Source of the DNA: Carettochelys insculpta
Lineage: Eukaryota; Chordata; Testudines; Carettochelyidae
Assembly (NCBI RefSeq): GCF_033958435.1
Contig: NC_134147.1
Coordinates: 48,664,001 to 48,728,000, forward strand
Direction: 5' to 3'
DNA length: 64,000 nt
The notes beneath the pieces were generated by a model. It saw nothing but the letters and a program-made list of their open reading frames with translations. It made no database searches and was not told where the DNA came from. This document shows positions 35,502 to 44,855 of this stretch, piece after piece; the first letter of the stretch is position 1, and the number at the start of each line of letters is the position of its first letter. The translations under genes and the position numbers were made by a program.

Positions 35502-36098
35502 TCACCAGGTACATATGAGTTGCGACCTCCCAGGGCTCAAGCGAGGATCAGGTGAAGGAGGCTCTGTGTGTTGTCGTAGAGGGGAGAGTGATGATGAAAG
35601 TCCCATCACTGGAGCCCTCATCATCAATCTCAGACTCAGTGGGCTGCACCCTGAGCAGGCCGGGGGGCACCTGGTGGTCATGGAGAGGCCCACCTCCTCG
35701 TCACTGTCCACAGTGGGGGAACCAGCCATTTCAATCAGGCGCTCTGGGGTAGCTGCCTCCCTCAGCCCAAGGAGCCTGTGCAGCTCCCTACAGTGGGGGC
35801 AGTGCACAGGCCGTGCCCCCGACTGGCCAGCAGCATTGCAGGCTTTGACATATGCCTACCTCAGTTCTTTCACTTTTATGCAGATGCTGCTGCTGGTACA
35901 GGTGGGGTGGCCGCAGGCAGCAAGGTCACTGGCCAGCCAGTCAAATGCCTCAGCATTCCTCTGCCAGGCACCTGTTTGATGAAGGACCTCCTCCCGCAAC
36001 CCCAGAGTGAGGCGGTCCTTCAGCTCATCATCAGTCCAGGAGGGTCCCCTCCTGGCATGGCCCTTGACCGGGTGTTGTGAGCCCCGGGGTGCTGCCAT
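35502..36098 (-). pseudogene. Harbinger Myb/SANT-like DNA-binding protein, broken
   Basis: From the ATG at 36098 the minus frame reads a trihelix Myb/SANT-like N-terminus with GPSWTDDELKDRLTLG (residues about 18-33), then AFDWLASDLAACGH and ICIKVKELR, ending in a stop at 35856. A second frame (35807-35502) continues with CRELHRLLGLREAATPERL and an acidic stretch, so a frameshift lies near 35810-35860. In Harbinger transposons this second protein binds the transposase and the element ends and helps nuclear import; here the role is inferred from family and position. Confidence 0.75.
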
Positions 36099-36840
36099 GG
36101 TGACCAGGGGGTATGGAGGTTGGGTGTTGCATTGAGCAGGGGCAATCCGAGTGAGAGTTCGTGCTGCCCCTGCTTATGGCACCGTCTCAGCTTCCTGCCT
36201 GGGGTTGCCAGGGACCCACTTCCTTTAAGGTGGCCAGCAGGGACCACAGAGCCCTGCCCGGGCTAGCCAGACTGTCTCTGTTCTCCAGGGGGCAAAGGCC
36301 GCCTCCTTGGTGGATCTCTTACTTCAAAGTAAGGAGTGCAGAGTGTCTACACACACTTTACTTCGAAGTAAGCCACTATTCTGTTCCCAGGAATGGAGCA
36401 GTGACTTCACAGTTAGTCTCCCTTATTTCAAGGTTAACTTTGAAGTAAGGAAAGTGAATGTAGATGCTCTGCAGCCTACTTCAAAGTAGCCCCTTACTTC
36501 AAAGTTAACTTTGAAGTAAGTTGGTAGTGTTAGACACAGCCTACAGGAAGTAAACACTCCTTTAAAAAAGTTCCAGTAAACAGTTATGTTTATTTTGCTG
36601 ACAGTCAAGCTAGGAAACAGAATAGATTTGTTCTCACATGATGGCAACAGATCTAAGCGACGAATGGATCATATTAATGTGCGTGTCCTTACAGGCCATC
36701 AAAGTGATGTTTTACATCTCTCACCTAAAAGGCACAGTAGCTCTCAAAACTGACAGCAAGCTGTCCTTAAAAATGTTTTTAAAGGCTTCCTCTTACAAAG
36801 GATTCAGGTATCATACATGTGAAACCCCCAATATTTCTGA

Positions 36841-36850
36841 TTTATTTATT
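36841..36850 (-). terminator. HTD2: Candidate poly(A) signals of RPP14-HTD2
   Basis: Two overlapping AATAAA hexamers occur on the minus strand about 30 bases after the HTD2 stop. That is very close to the stop, so a more distal signal between 36550 and 36840 may be used instead. Nothing else was recognised between 36550 and 36840. Confidence 0.4.
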
Positions 36851-36876
36851 TTTTTTTAGAGTAAAGCACCATGCAG

Positions 36877-37392
36877 TCATGAGCACTGACCTTCTGACAC
36901 CATGACTTTCACTGTCCCTTCCATAACAATCTTTTCAGTTTCCCTAACAGTACAGGATACTGAAATGTATGCAATAGATCTCTTCAGTCTCTTCACTTCT
37001 GCTGCAGCTAAGATTTCTTCTCCAGTGTACAGGGGGGCTGGGAAGTGAATTTCCTGAGAAAGAAGGACACAACCAGGGCCAGGCATTTTAGTGCCTATAA
37101 CTGCAGAAATAAGTCCATTGATCAAAACTCCATGTACAATTGTTCTCCCATACCTAGTTCCCTTTGCATAGTCTTCATTCAAATGCAATGGGTTAGTGTC
37201 CCCAGTTAAGTCAGCAAAACTAGCAACATCCTTCTGCGTGAAGGCTTTAATAAGTTTAGCCTTGTCTCCAACTTGTATATGTAAACACTGAAAAGAGGGA
37301 GTTCTTGGTAAAGGGTTGTTAACGTCAGGTTTCGTCACAGTGGTTCTTTTGAAGTTCCCACCAAAAATTCTGTTTCTGAGCGATGCCAACAT
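36877..37392 (-). CDS. HTD2: HTD2, mitochondrial 3-hydroxyacyl-thioester dehydratase type 2
   Basis: An intact 171-codon frame lies wholly within the last RPP14 exon. The enzyme removes water from 3-hydroxyacyl-ACP in mitochondrial fatty acid synthesis, the pathway that supplies octanoyl groups for lipoate. The MaoC/R-specific hydratase 2 signature is present: [14 protein letters not shown] (residues 63-76), with the likely catalytic Asp65 and His70, and [13 protein letters not shown] (84-96). The first 30 residues are basic and poor in acidic residues ([13 protein letters not shown]), as expected for a mitochondrial presequence. The ATG at 37392 has A at -3; the frame stays open upstream to in-frame CTG and TTG codons (37395-37401). 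It begins 47 bases after the RPP14 stop, so it is translated as a second cistron. It is the only intact uninterrupted long host frame in the window. Confidence 0.97.
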   Translation of the reverse strand: MLASLRNRIFGGNFKRTTVTKPDVNNPLPRTPSFQCLHIQVGDKAKLIKAFTQKDVASFADLTGDTNPLHLNEDYAKGTRYGRTIVHGVLINGLISAVIGTKMPGPGCVLLSQEIHFPAPLYTGEEILAAAEVKRLKRSIAYISVSCTVRETEKIVMEGTVKVMVSEGQCS

Positions 37393-37439
37393 CTTCAGCA
37401 ACTTCTGCTTTTAACAGCAGAACAGTGTCTCCTGCGTGT

Positions 37440-37496
37440 TCAATCCAATACAAGTTCTCTACTATTTCCAGCTAACGCAAGGAGAAATGGAGAGGT
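37440..37496 (-). CDS. RPP14: RPP14 last coding exon (5 of 5)
   Basis: The acceptor TTCCTCACCAG ends at 37497. The exon then encodes 18 residues, SPFLLALAGNSRELVLD after a first Thr, and a TGA at 37442-37440. This matches the conserved RPP14 C-terminus. The exon continues without a splice site into HTD2. Confidence 0.93.
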   Translation of the reverse strand, partial: TSPFLLALAGNSRELVLD

Positions 37497-37534
37497 CTGG
37501 TGAGGAACAAGAAAAGTAAAGCATTATGAAAACA

Positions 37535-37575
37535 TCACACACACACACTCTCTCTCTCCTCCCCCCACCCCCCAG
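37535..37575. repeat. (CA)n/(CT)n/C-rich simple repeat
   Basis: A CA run (about 37537-37550), a CT run and then a C-rich run lie just upstream of the RPP14 last-exon acceptor, in the intron. On the transcribed strand this gives a G-rich and GA/GT-rich stretch within 80 bases of the acceptor. Confidence 0.8.
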
Positions 37576-38234
37576 CTCCCAGGAAGTAAAACAAAAAACC
37601 AAAAACCCACAACATCTTAAGTTTCCTCATATAAAACAAAATCAGAGCAACTTAAATCAACCAGGTTATTCAACTGTCCCTTTGGAGACTAACTCCAACT
37701 CCAAGACTCAGGTTATTGAAAGTTACATATCAGAATGAAGTGAAGCATTTCAGAAGAACAAGCACTGGGGTCTGGAGTTCAAGTGGGATCAGCTGAATGA
37801 CACTGGAGAAAAATACAAGTTTGCAGCCAGATGTGGGCCAAGGACAAACTGTCATGGAGATTAGCTTCCTCAAAAATCTGTTGAGGAGACGAGGCCTGAC
37901 CTCACTGTAAGAGATACGTAAAGTGACGAAATTCAGACACAAGAGTCTAGTCTTATGAGGTAACACCTGTGTGGGCCCCCAAAGTGAAAGATTATTCCCA
38001 GCACCTACATCCTCTCAGATAAGACCACAGGTATGGAAGTTGAATGAATTTCGGGAAGACGACAGATTCAATCTCTGTCACACTTATCCATAAGGGTATT
38101 TAATTCTGAAAACTCATCTGTTTTCACACATGTAAACCATGTTTTAAAGAGGTTTTTATGTACCCAAGTAGTCTGAGTAATCCTACAGAGGACTAAAATT
38201 CAGGGGCAGGTCCCTGAGTTTCCCAGGTCTTTAC

Positions 38235-38313
38235 CTGTATCACTCGGAAGGCACACTTTCTGTTCTGGTAGGAGCCCAGCAGTGTTAGAGCACTCCACAG
38301 CTTGACAAAGCCA
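38235..38313 (-). CDS. RPP14: RPP14 coding exon 4 of 5
   Basis: Between the acceptor TTATTTAG and the donor GTAAAG, 79 bases encode SGFVKLWSALTLLG, then SYQNRKCAFRVIQ; the first Ser codon is split with exon 3. This is the conserved core of the RPP14 fold and matches the family closely. Confidence 0.94.
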
Positions 38314-39975
38314 CTAAATAATGACAACATTAAATAGATTAGGATTCATCCATCTCAAAGGTTTTTCCTACTGCTTCCTCAGCTTAAAGAGAGATGCCAA
38401 ACAGAAGGAACAATGAACTCACAACTACATTTAACAGCTAATAATCTCAGTGGGTTTGGCAGCAAGCTGATGCTGAAGAATAATTGTGGCAGCAGGAATC
38501 TCTCTTAACCTATAGTCTGAGGTATTTATTACAATTCATGCTCTTGGGTTTTGTTCTTGCAAACCCTTTTTTTCTGGGCCTCTTTCTTGACCCCTCCCCT
38601 ACCTCACTGTGCCTTTAGTCTCCTCCTCTGCCCCACCCCCAATGGTTTCCATTCATCTCTAGTGCCCTAATCTCCCAACAGCTTCCGACCTCTTCCCACA
38701 GAAGGGGACAACAGACACAGATTTCAGTACTGCACCAGCCACAGGTGGTCATTTTACATTTTAAGACACGTACATGTTATGGAGCCATGTTTCTCAGCTG
38801 GGTGAGTATATATCAAGTTTGTTCAATTTAAGTAAAAAGATGCTTTAGTCTTTAATCTCCAGCCCAATATACTCAGACTAGTGAAGCCAAGCCGGGTTCT
38901 TTGTAGGCCCACAGGGTCCAATACGCTTGCTGTTCGCCACATGTAGCAAACTGGACACGAGGATGTGGAGAAACATGGCTCCTTAAAGCTGCACATGTGG
39001 CGTGACCTCCGTCTGCTCCGCACATATGCCCCCGTGCTTGGTGGGACAAGTGTGCGGCAGCAACAGCTCCTCCCGCAGCTCCTGTGACCCCAGTGGCTGT
39101 GGCTTTTGAGAGTTGCTGGCAGTATGCACAGGTGTGTGTGCGCACATATGCCTAGCTCAGGGGTTGGGGCATTTATTTTTTTGGGGGGGCGGGCTGTGGT
39201 GATCCTTGAATTTCTAGTGGACACCACTGAAGTAAACTACTGCAAACCATCTGGATAACAACTGAAAGACAACAAAAACGTCCAGTTACTAAGTGTAAAT
39301 AAACATTATGAATATAGAAATTTTATTAAAAATGAAATATACGTGGTTCTCTTCCAAATTTCTGAATGATTTCAGACAATATAAAGAATTAGGTCCCCAT
39401 TCGCCAAAGGACTTAAATGTTTGTGACTTTAAGCATGTGAATAGTTAATTGACTTCATTAGGTTTACTCAGATGGAGAAAATTGTTGTGCATGTGCTTAA
39501 GTGCTTTGCTGGACTGGGGCCAAAAGTGGGTTATGCAAACTTCTTGTATTCACAGATGAGCAAGTTGGCATAATAGGAGAAACTGTGGTTCTTTTTCCAT
39601 AATCTTATAGTCCCTGATCCTGCCCATGCTCTTGCACAGTTTTAAACTGTGCTCATGTCAGTAGTTCCTTAATATTGAGAGAATTCTCCTGTGACTTAGG
39701 GTAAGATTGTGTATACTTGCAAAATTAGACCCCTATAACAGTACTGTAGAAGGGACTGCTCCAGATGACATTGATAGGAATTTTACCATTGACCTAATCA
39801 GTCCTGCAAATAAAAAGCACAACTTTAAACATAAGTAGTTCAGTTGAGCCAAAAAAGGGACTTCTTAGATGTGTGAAGTTACTCACATGCTGGTTTGCAG
39901 GACTGGGGCCCTAAAGGGGCAAAATGGAGAAGGAGTAACTATCAATGCAGGTGGAAACGATGCTGATACATATAA

Positions 39976-40369
39976 GGCTACATCTACACTACAGCGATCT
40001 GTTGACAGAAGTTACTGTTGGAAGATATCCTCTGGCAAAACTTCTGTTGACAGATCATGTCCACACACAAAAGTGCTCTCTTGACTGAGTAGCCAAGCTT
40101 CTCAACTGTTCTTTCGAAAGAACGGCCAACCAGAAGCTCAGCAAACAGGGCTGCCCAGTGAACCAGAAGCCCTGTCTGTCTGTCATCAGAGGGCCCCCGG
40201 AGCATCTACACAGCTTTCTTGTCAACAGAAAACTATCAAAAGAAGCATTATGCCTGAACATGGAGAGGTACAACGCTGCTGGTGGATGTGCTGGGTTTGA
40301 CTGACAGTGCAGTTGACAAAGTGCAAAACCCCAGTTTTGTCAAAAAAACCCCTTATTGTAGACACAGAC
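39976..40369. mobile_element. Harbinger-type MITE in an RPP14 intron
   Basis: The left end is GGCTACATCTACACTACAG, and the right end is the complement of a GTCTGTGTCTACAA-type sequence. Inner TCTGTTGACAGAAG-like palindromes occur near both ends (40000 and 40315). The exact right boundary and the target duplication were not resolved. Confidence 0.7.
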
Positions 40370-40597
40370 ACTGTTAATTAGTGTAAGCCACTTTTTATTC
40401 CTTTTTACCTATTCTGCCACCAAATTAAAAATTGCATTTGTCTGCAAATGTATCTGCTATAGTTACAAGTAACACTAAAGATTGATATAAATGAAAAGTA
40501 TGAGAAAAAATAAATGACTGCATTAGACAAGCACTCTAAAGTTTCAGTGAACGAAATGTACTTGAACGTACATATATAGTCATGTAATTACTGACTG

Positions 40598-41498
40598 CAC
40601 TCATCCCTCACTATATTTGCACAATTGGTTCCTAACTTTTTGCTCCTAAGCGAAAACTCGTAAGAGGGACACTAAATCCCTATTAAAATATGTGTAATAG
40701 TCTCTGATTGGTTCCAAGTGCTGGGAGTGGCAGCAGATGGTGCTGCTTTTGAAAGGTAAGTGAACCTGGGGTTGTGGGAGGTTAAAGGCTGGGGGCAGTT
40801 TGGGGACACGAGTAGGAGGGAGGGTTAAAAGATGGCGGTGGGAGAGGTGGGGTGGGAGGCTGGGGTTCAGGCTGCTGCAGGTTGGGTCTGTGAGGCCGGG
40901 GGGGGGTGTGGGACGGGAATTAAGTCTGCAACAGTTTTGGTCTGAGGGGCCAGCCTGGTTGGGCTGCAGCGGTTCAGGTAAGGGGGCCAGCTGGGGATTT
41001 AAGTTTCGGCAGTTTGGGTGCACAGGGGCTGGCAGGGGGTTTAAGATGTGGTGGTTCGGGCGCGTGGGGGGGGTTAAGGTTGTGACTGTTTGGGTGCACA
41101 GGGGTTGGCAGGGGGTTTAGGCTGCAGCGGTATGGGCATGCAGGGGGTTTACGTTGTGGTGGTTTGGGTATGCAGAGGCCGAAAGGGTGGTTTAGGTTGT
41201 GGCGGTTCAGGTGTGTGGTGGCCAGTGGGGGTTTAAGTTTCAATGGTTCAGGAGTGTGGGGGCCGGCAGGGGTTTAAGTTTCGACGGTTTGGGCATGCAG
41301 GGGTAGGCAGGGGCTTAAGTTGCCGCAGTCTGGGTCTGCGGGGCTGGCCGGGGGGGGGAAGGGCGGCGCAGCGTATCACGTTGTGGCGGGTTGGAGCCAC
41401 GGGGAGTTCACTCGTCCAGTGAACAAAAGGTCAGTATATGCGCCCCTCCTTTAAGCGAGTACTCGTAAATAAAGTACTCATTTAAGGAGGGATGAGCG
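40598..41498. mobile_element. TIR-bounded element with internal GC-rich repeats
   Basis: The ends CACTCATCCCTCACTAT and the complement of CGCTCATCCCTCCTTAA are inverted. A second pair of inner phrases, CTAAGCGAAAACTCGTAAG on the left and its rough complement (TTTAAGCGAGTACTCGTAAA) on the right, supports one element. The interior (about 40780-41400) is an irregular tandem array of a 40-bp G-rich unit (GGGGTTTAAGTTTCGGCAG-like). No transposase was recognised; the superfamily is unknown. Confidence 0.6.
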
Positions 41499-41844
41499 TA
41501 TATCATGGTGGACATGTACATAAGACACTGCAGTAGGACTGCATAAGAAATTTTAATTATTACGTTTCCTAACTTTCAGGTGCTTGACTTTACAACCAAA
41601 TTAATGTTCTTTTACCATAACTAGCTGGAGGTAGTCACGGCTTTTTTCTCCCGTTACTTTAGTGCTATGCGGGAGTCCCCTCCAGCCCCGGCTCGTGTGC
41701 TGCAGGGGGTGGGGGAGCACCCCAGTCCTGGTTTGAGCACTGCGGGGGTTGGGCTGGGGGGGGGGGGGAGGAGATTGGGGAGCTGCTTCCAGGCCCAGCC
41801 CTACTCTCAGAGGTTAAGGAGAACACTTGTTTTTCCCTCCTCCT

Positions 41845-42605
41845 TGTAACAACCTTTTAGATACTTGAAAATAAGTATGTCCCCACTCTGTCTTCTCTTT
41901 TTCAGACCAAATAAACCCCTTTTCTGTCCAACTGTAGGTCATGATTTTCTACACTTCGTCATTTGTTACTCTTTTCTACACTTCTTCCAGTTTGTCCACA
42001 TCTTTCCCGAAATGTGGTGCCAAGAACTGGACAATACTCCAATTGAGGCCTAATCAGCATGGCATAGAGTGGAAGAATTATTTCTCATGTTTTTCTTACT
42101 TACCCCTGCTAACTCATCCCTGAACATTTGCTATTGTTTGCAAGCATCACGCTGTTGACTCATATTTCACTTGTGATGCACTATGATCTCCAGCTGGAGT
42201 TCTCCTCCATACACAGCCATTTTCCATTTTGTATGTGTGCCACTGATTTTTCCTTAAGTGCAGCACCTTACATTTGTTCTTATTGACTTGAGCCCTCTTT
42301 TATTCAGGCCACTTCTCCAGTTTTCCAGATCATATTGAATTTTAATTCTATTCTCCAAAGCACTTGCAACTTCCCCCAGCTTGGAAATGTCTTCACACTT
42401 TGTAAATGTACTCTCTATGCCACCATTCTTGAACAAAAGAACTACGCAAAACTGATCTCTATGAGACCCCACTCCGTATTTCCCTAATTTGTTTAGGAGA
42501 AAGTCACGCAAGGCAATATCAAAAGCCTTCTTGAAGACAAGATATACTACATCTATCACTTCTCCCCCATTCACAAGGCTGGGCACCTTGTCAAAGAATG
42601 CAACA
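41845..42605 (-). mobile_element. CR1 LINE fragment, antisense
   Basis: The plus strand reads the reverse complement of CR1 coding and 3' parts, for example the ACATCTTTCCCGAAATGTGG phrase, whose complement encodes the family's FRKDV-type motif. The reverse transcriptase part on the minus strand includes a VFKKAFDIALRD stretch (about 42500-42540). It is broken by stops. Confidence 0.75.
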
Positions 42606-43005
42606 GACAAGAGGTTCAAGGAAAGGTTAAAAAACCCAGGAATGTTTAGTTTTGGGAAAAGATGACTGAGGGACAACTTGATAACAATCAAGTATGTTAA
42701 AGCCTGTTAGAGGATAGTCAGTTGTTCTCCCTGTCCATGGAAGGTGGAACTAATCATGAGAGGCTTAATCTGCTGCAAGAGAGATTTAGGTTGATATTAG
42801 AAATAACTTTCTCACTAGAAGTGTAGTTAAGTACTGGAAGGGTATTACAAAGGAAGTTCAGGACTCTCCACCGTGGGAAGTTTTAAAGAATGAGCTGGAC
42901 ATACACCTTCCCGGGGTGGTGTCGGTTTACTTGGTCCTAATGCACGGGCAGAACTTGAAAGACTTCCCAAGACCCTTTCCAACCTTACACATCTATGAAA
43001 TCACA
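42606..43005 (+). mobile_element. CR1-like LINE 3' end, sense
   Basis: The text from about 42640 (GGAAAAGATGACTGAGGGA) to about 42990 (GACCCTTTCCAACCTTACAC) is a CR1-type C-terminus and tail in the sense direction. It directly abuts the antisense copy at 41845-42605, head to head. Confidence 0.7.
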
Positions 43006-43144
43006 CCTATTTTCTCTTATTTTGATAGGAAACTATCAAGTTGTAAGCTAGTTATTTTCCAATTAACAGTTATTTATACATCAAAGACAATGATTTTTCC
43101 ATGTTCATACTTGCAAGGTACTATATATGCAATTAATGTGTTAC

Positions 43145-43221
43145 CTGCTAGGAACTCTTAGGATTGCAGACATAGTCTTTTCCTCATATGTTAAGACATC
43201 AACAGGCAAAGTTGCACCAAC
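43145..43221 (-). CDS. RPP14: RPP14 coding exon 3 of 5
   Basis: Between the acceptor GTGCATAG and the donor GTAACA, 77 bases encode VGATLPVDVLTYEEKTMSAI, then LRVPS and part of the next codon. The LTYEEKT and SAILR blocks are hallmarks of RPP14. Phase 0 at the start and phase 2 at the end fit the neighbouring exons. Confidence 0.94.
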
Positions 43222-43319
43222 CTATGCACAAATAGGGCATTACTGTTATATCAGCATTATTCACTGTTTTCAAATCAGTTTATGAATGGATAGAGCAACT
43301 ATTTAACACGCAGCTCTTT

Positions 43320-43490
43320 TACAGCCTTTTCATCCACCAATCTCACAGCACTTTACAAAGGAAGTGCAAAGCTCAGACAAAGAGGTGACATGACTTGCCC
43401 CACCTCACCAAGAAATCAGTGGCAGAAGGATTAAAACCTAAGACCTCTCCAATGCCAGTCAAGCAGGTTCCCTCCTACCGATTTCCCTCT
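43320..43490 (-). mobile_element. Old MIR/L2-type relic
   Basis: Phrases like TCACAGCACTTTACAAAGGA, TGACATGACTTGCCCC and CAGTGGCAGAAGGATTAAAA resemble the ancient MIR/L2 group shared by amniotes. It is much decayed, and orientation is uncertain. Confidence 0.45.
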
Positions 43491-44580
43491 GAAGTTCCAT
43501 TGCAGCAGCAACACTGATGACAGGGTATAAAAGAAAATGCTTTGACTCCCAGCCCAGTGAGCATCAAATAGCACTGAAGCAGTATCCAGGCTAACAAGGA
43601 GGTACATTAAGGCTCCTAATTCAGTTTTTTTAACTTAAACACCAAATTCTGCAAAACAGCAGAACACAGGAGAGAGGGGCATAATTTTAAATTGTTTCTT
43701 TCTTTTCTCTTATGCCCATGAACTACGCCTCCTTTTCTGATTACTTTCAGGTCTGACTTTCTATTAGTAATTCTAATTTGGGAAATAATATTCACTAAGT
43801 TGTGTTTTCTAGTAGAAAAGATGAGCTGGAATCAGACATCAGGCCACAAACCTAAAGAGAATCACCAACATCTTGGTTATCCTTTCAGGCATCCCATCCA
43901 CATTCTGACCCAGCCTGACCATCTAGTTTCAGAGACTTCCGACATTGCTAGTTTGCAATTTTGGGTAAAACAACTTCCACCTTGGGAAGCCAATTAGTCA
44001 AAATCCTCTACCCTGCTAAAATTAGTTTTAAGTCAGATGGATCATTTATGTATTTAGGATTTAAGTAACTTCAAAGGTTCAGAAAAATTGAAAACATATC
44101 AGAACTGCAGTGAAGATGGGATTTTCATACATTTGCCTCCTGAAACAAAAGAATTGTAATATTTACTACCACTGTTAAATGCAATCTAAAATTTACAGAT
44201 GTAAACAAAACCTAAACCACAGCATGCTAAATAAAAAACAAGTGTTTCGATGCAAAAATATCGACTCTGCCATTCTGCAGCATATACTCCTAGACTCCAC
44301 ACTTTAAATAAGGGTTCATTTAATAACTGTATATATTTAGGGATATAATGATCTCTATTCTGTGCAGTCTTCGGGTTGAGAGAGGGGATCAACTCAAACC
44401 AAGTTTATGGGCACCAGGCATCAGTTATTAGATGATGTTCTATGGCCATTATTATGCACGAGTTCAGATGATAAGCTAGACCATAATGGCTACTTCTGAC
44501 TGCTAAAAAAAAGAAGCCTCTGAAATTATATTTACAAGGTATTCAGAAAAGTACCATGATCATAGTCAGTGATCTCATAC

Positions 44581-44665
44581 CTCCCCATGTAACTCCTTCA
44601 GTGCTGAAAAAATAAGTTGCTTGAAATGAGCAGCATTCAGCCTAATTCCAGTCTCGTGAAATTCC
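44581..44665 (-). CDS. RPP14: RPP14 coding exon 2 of 5
   Basis: Between the acceptor TTCTTTCCAG and the donor GTATGA, 85 bases complete a split Leu codon and then encode EFHETGIRLNAAHFKQLIFS followed by ALKELHGE. The LNAAxFKQL block is conserved in RPP14. Confidence 0.95.
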
Positions 44666-44757
44666 CTGGAAAGAACAATGTTTACACGAATCCTTATTAT
44701 TTCAGTCTATTAATTTTAACACGGATTTCACAGGGACTCGGGCGAAGCTGAACTTAC

Positions 44758-44855
44758 AAACAGAGCTTCAGGTAGTGGTGCTCAGACGCGTTCCTAAGAA
44801 CTATTCTTTCCACGGCAGCCGGCGCGGGCCCCTGCCGCCCACCCAGCTCCACCAT
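44758..44855 (-). CDS. RPP14: RPP14 coding exon 1 of 5 (ribonuclease P subunit p14)
   Basis: RPP14 is a small protein subunit of nuclear RNase P, which trims the 5' leader of precursor tRNA. This exon starts at the ATG at 44855 (A at -3 and G at +4, a strong context) and encodes MVELGGRQGPAPAAVERIVL, then RNASEHHYLKLC and part of a Leu codon, up to a GTAAGT donor at 44757. The HHYLKLCLEF junction with exon 2 matches the family. Summing the five exons gives 396 bases, 131 residues plus a stop; mammalian RPP14 is a little shorter, and the extra residues are at the N-terminus. An earlier non-ATG or upstream start is not excluded, because the frame stays open upstream through the GC-rich leader. 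The same transcript carries HTD2 downstream. Confidence 0.94.

Larger units (their letters stand above)
32793..36541. mobile_element. Two-gene PIF/Harbinger transposon, 3.75 kb, decayed
   Basis: The ends AGCTATATCTACACTAC and the complement of GGCTGTGTCTAACACTAC are inverted copies, and the flanks carry a 3-bp TAC at 32790-32792 and 36542-36544. Sub-terminal TACTTCGAAGTA-type palindromes occur at both ends. Inside, a transposase pseudogene on the plus strand (33111-34403) and a Myb-like pseudogene on the minus strand (35502-36098) face each other, the usual pair for Harbinger. Both are broken. About 34410-35500 between them holds no gene that I can support. Confidence 0.85.
18500..36550. other. 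Intergenic region between PXK and HTD2
   Basis: No host gene was recognised between the PXK promoter and the HTD2 3' end. The stretches 18570-19270, 19350-20500, 21900-22174, 23476-23985, 26990-30100 and 31960-32790 hold nothing that I can assign with confidence. At 30100-30240 and 31850-31950, on either side of the mariner-like element, lie phrases like GACCTTTTGCGAGTCAC and AATAATGGGGATAGTAGCA, typical of one old MIR/L2-type relic split by the insertion. The end at 28540-28556 (AAGTGTAGACCAGCCCC) looks like a MITE end, but I could not place its partner. Confidence 0.5.

Noticed and set aside
37393..37401. HTD2 start at an upstream TTG or CTG
   Set aside because: The ATG at 37392 has a good context and fits the family; non-ATG initiation is mentioned only as a possibility.
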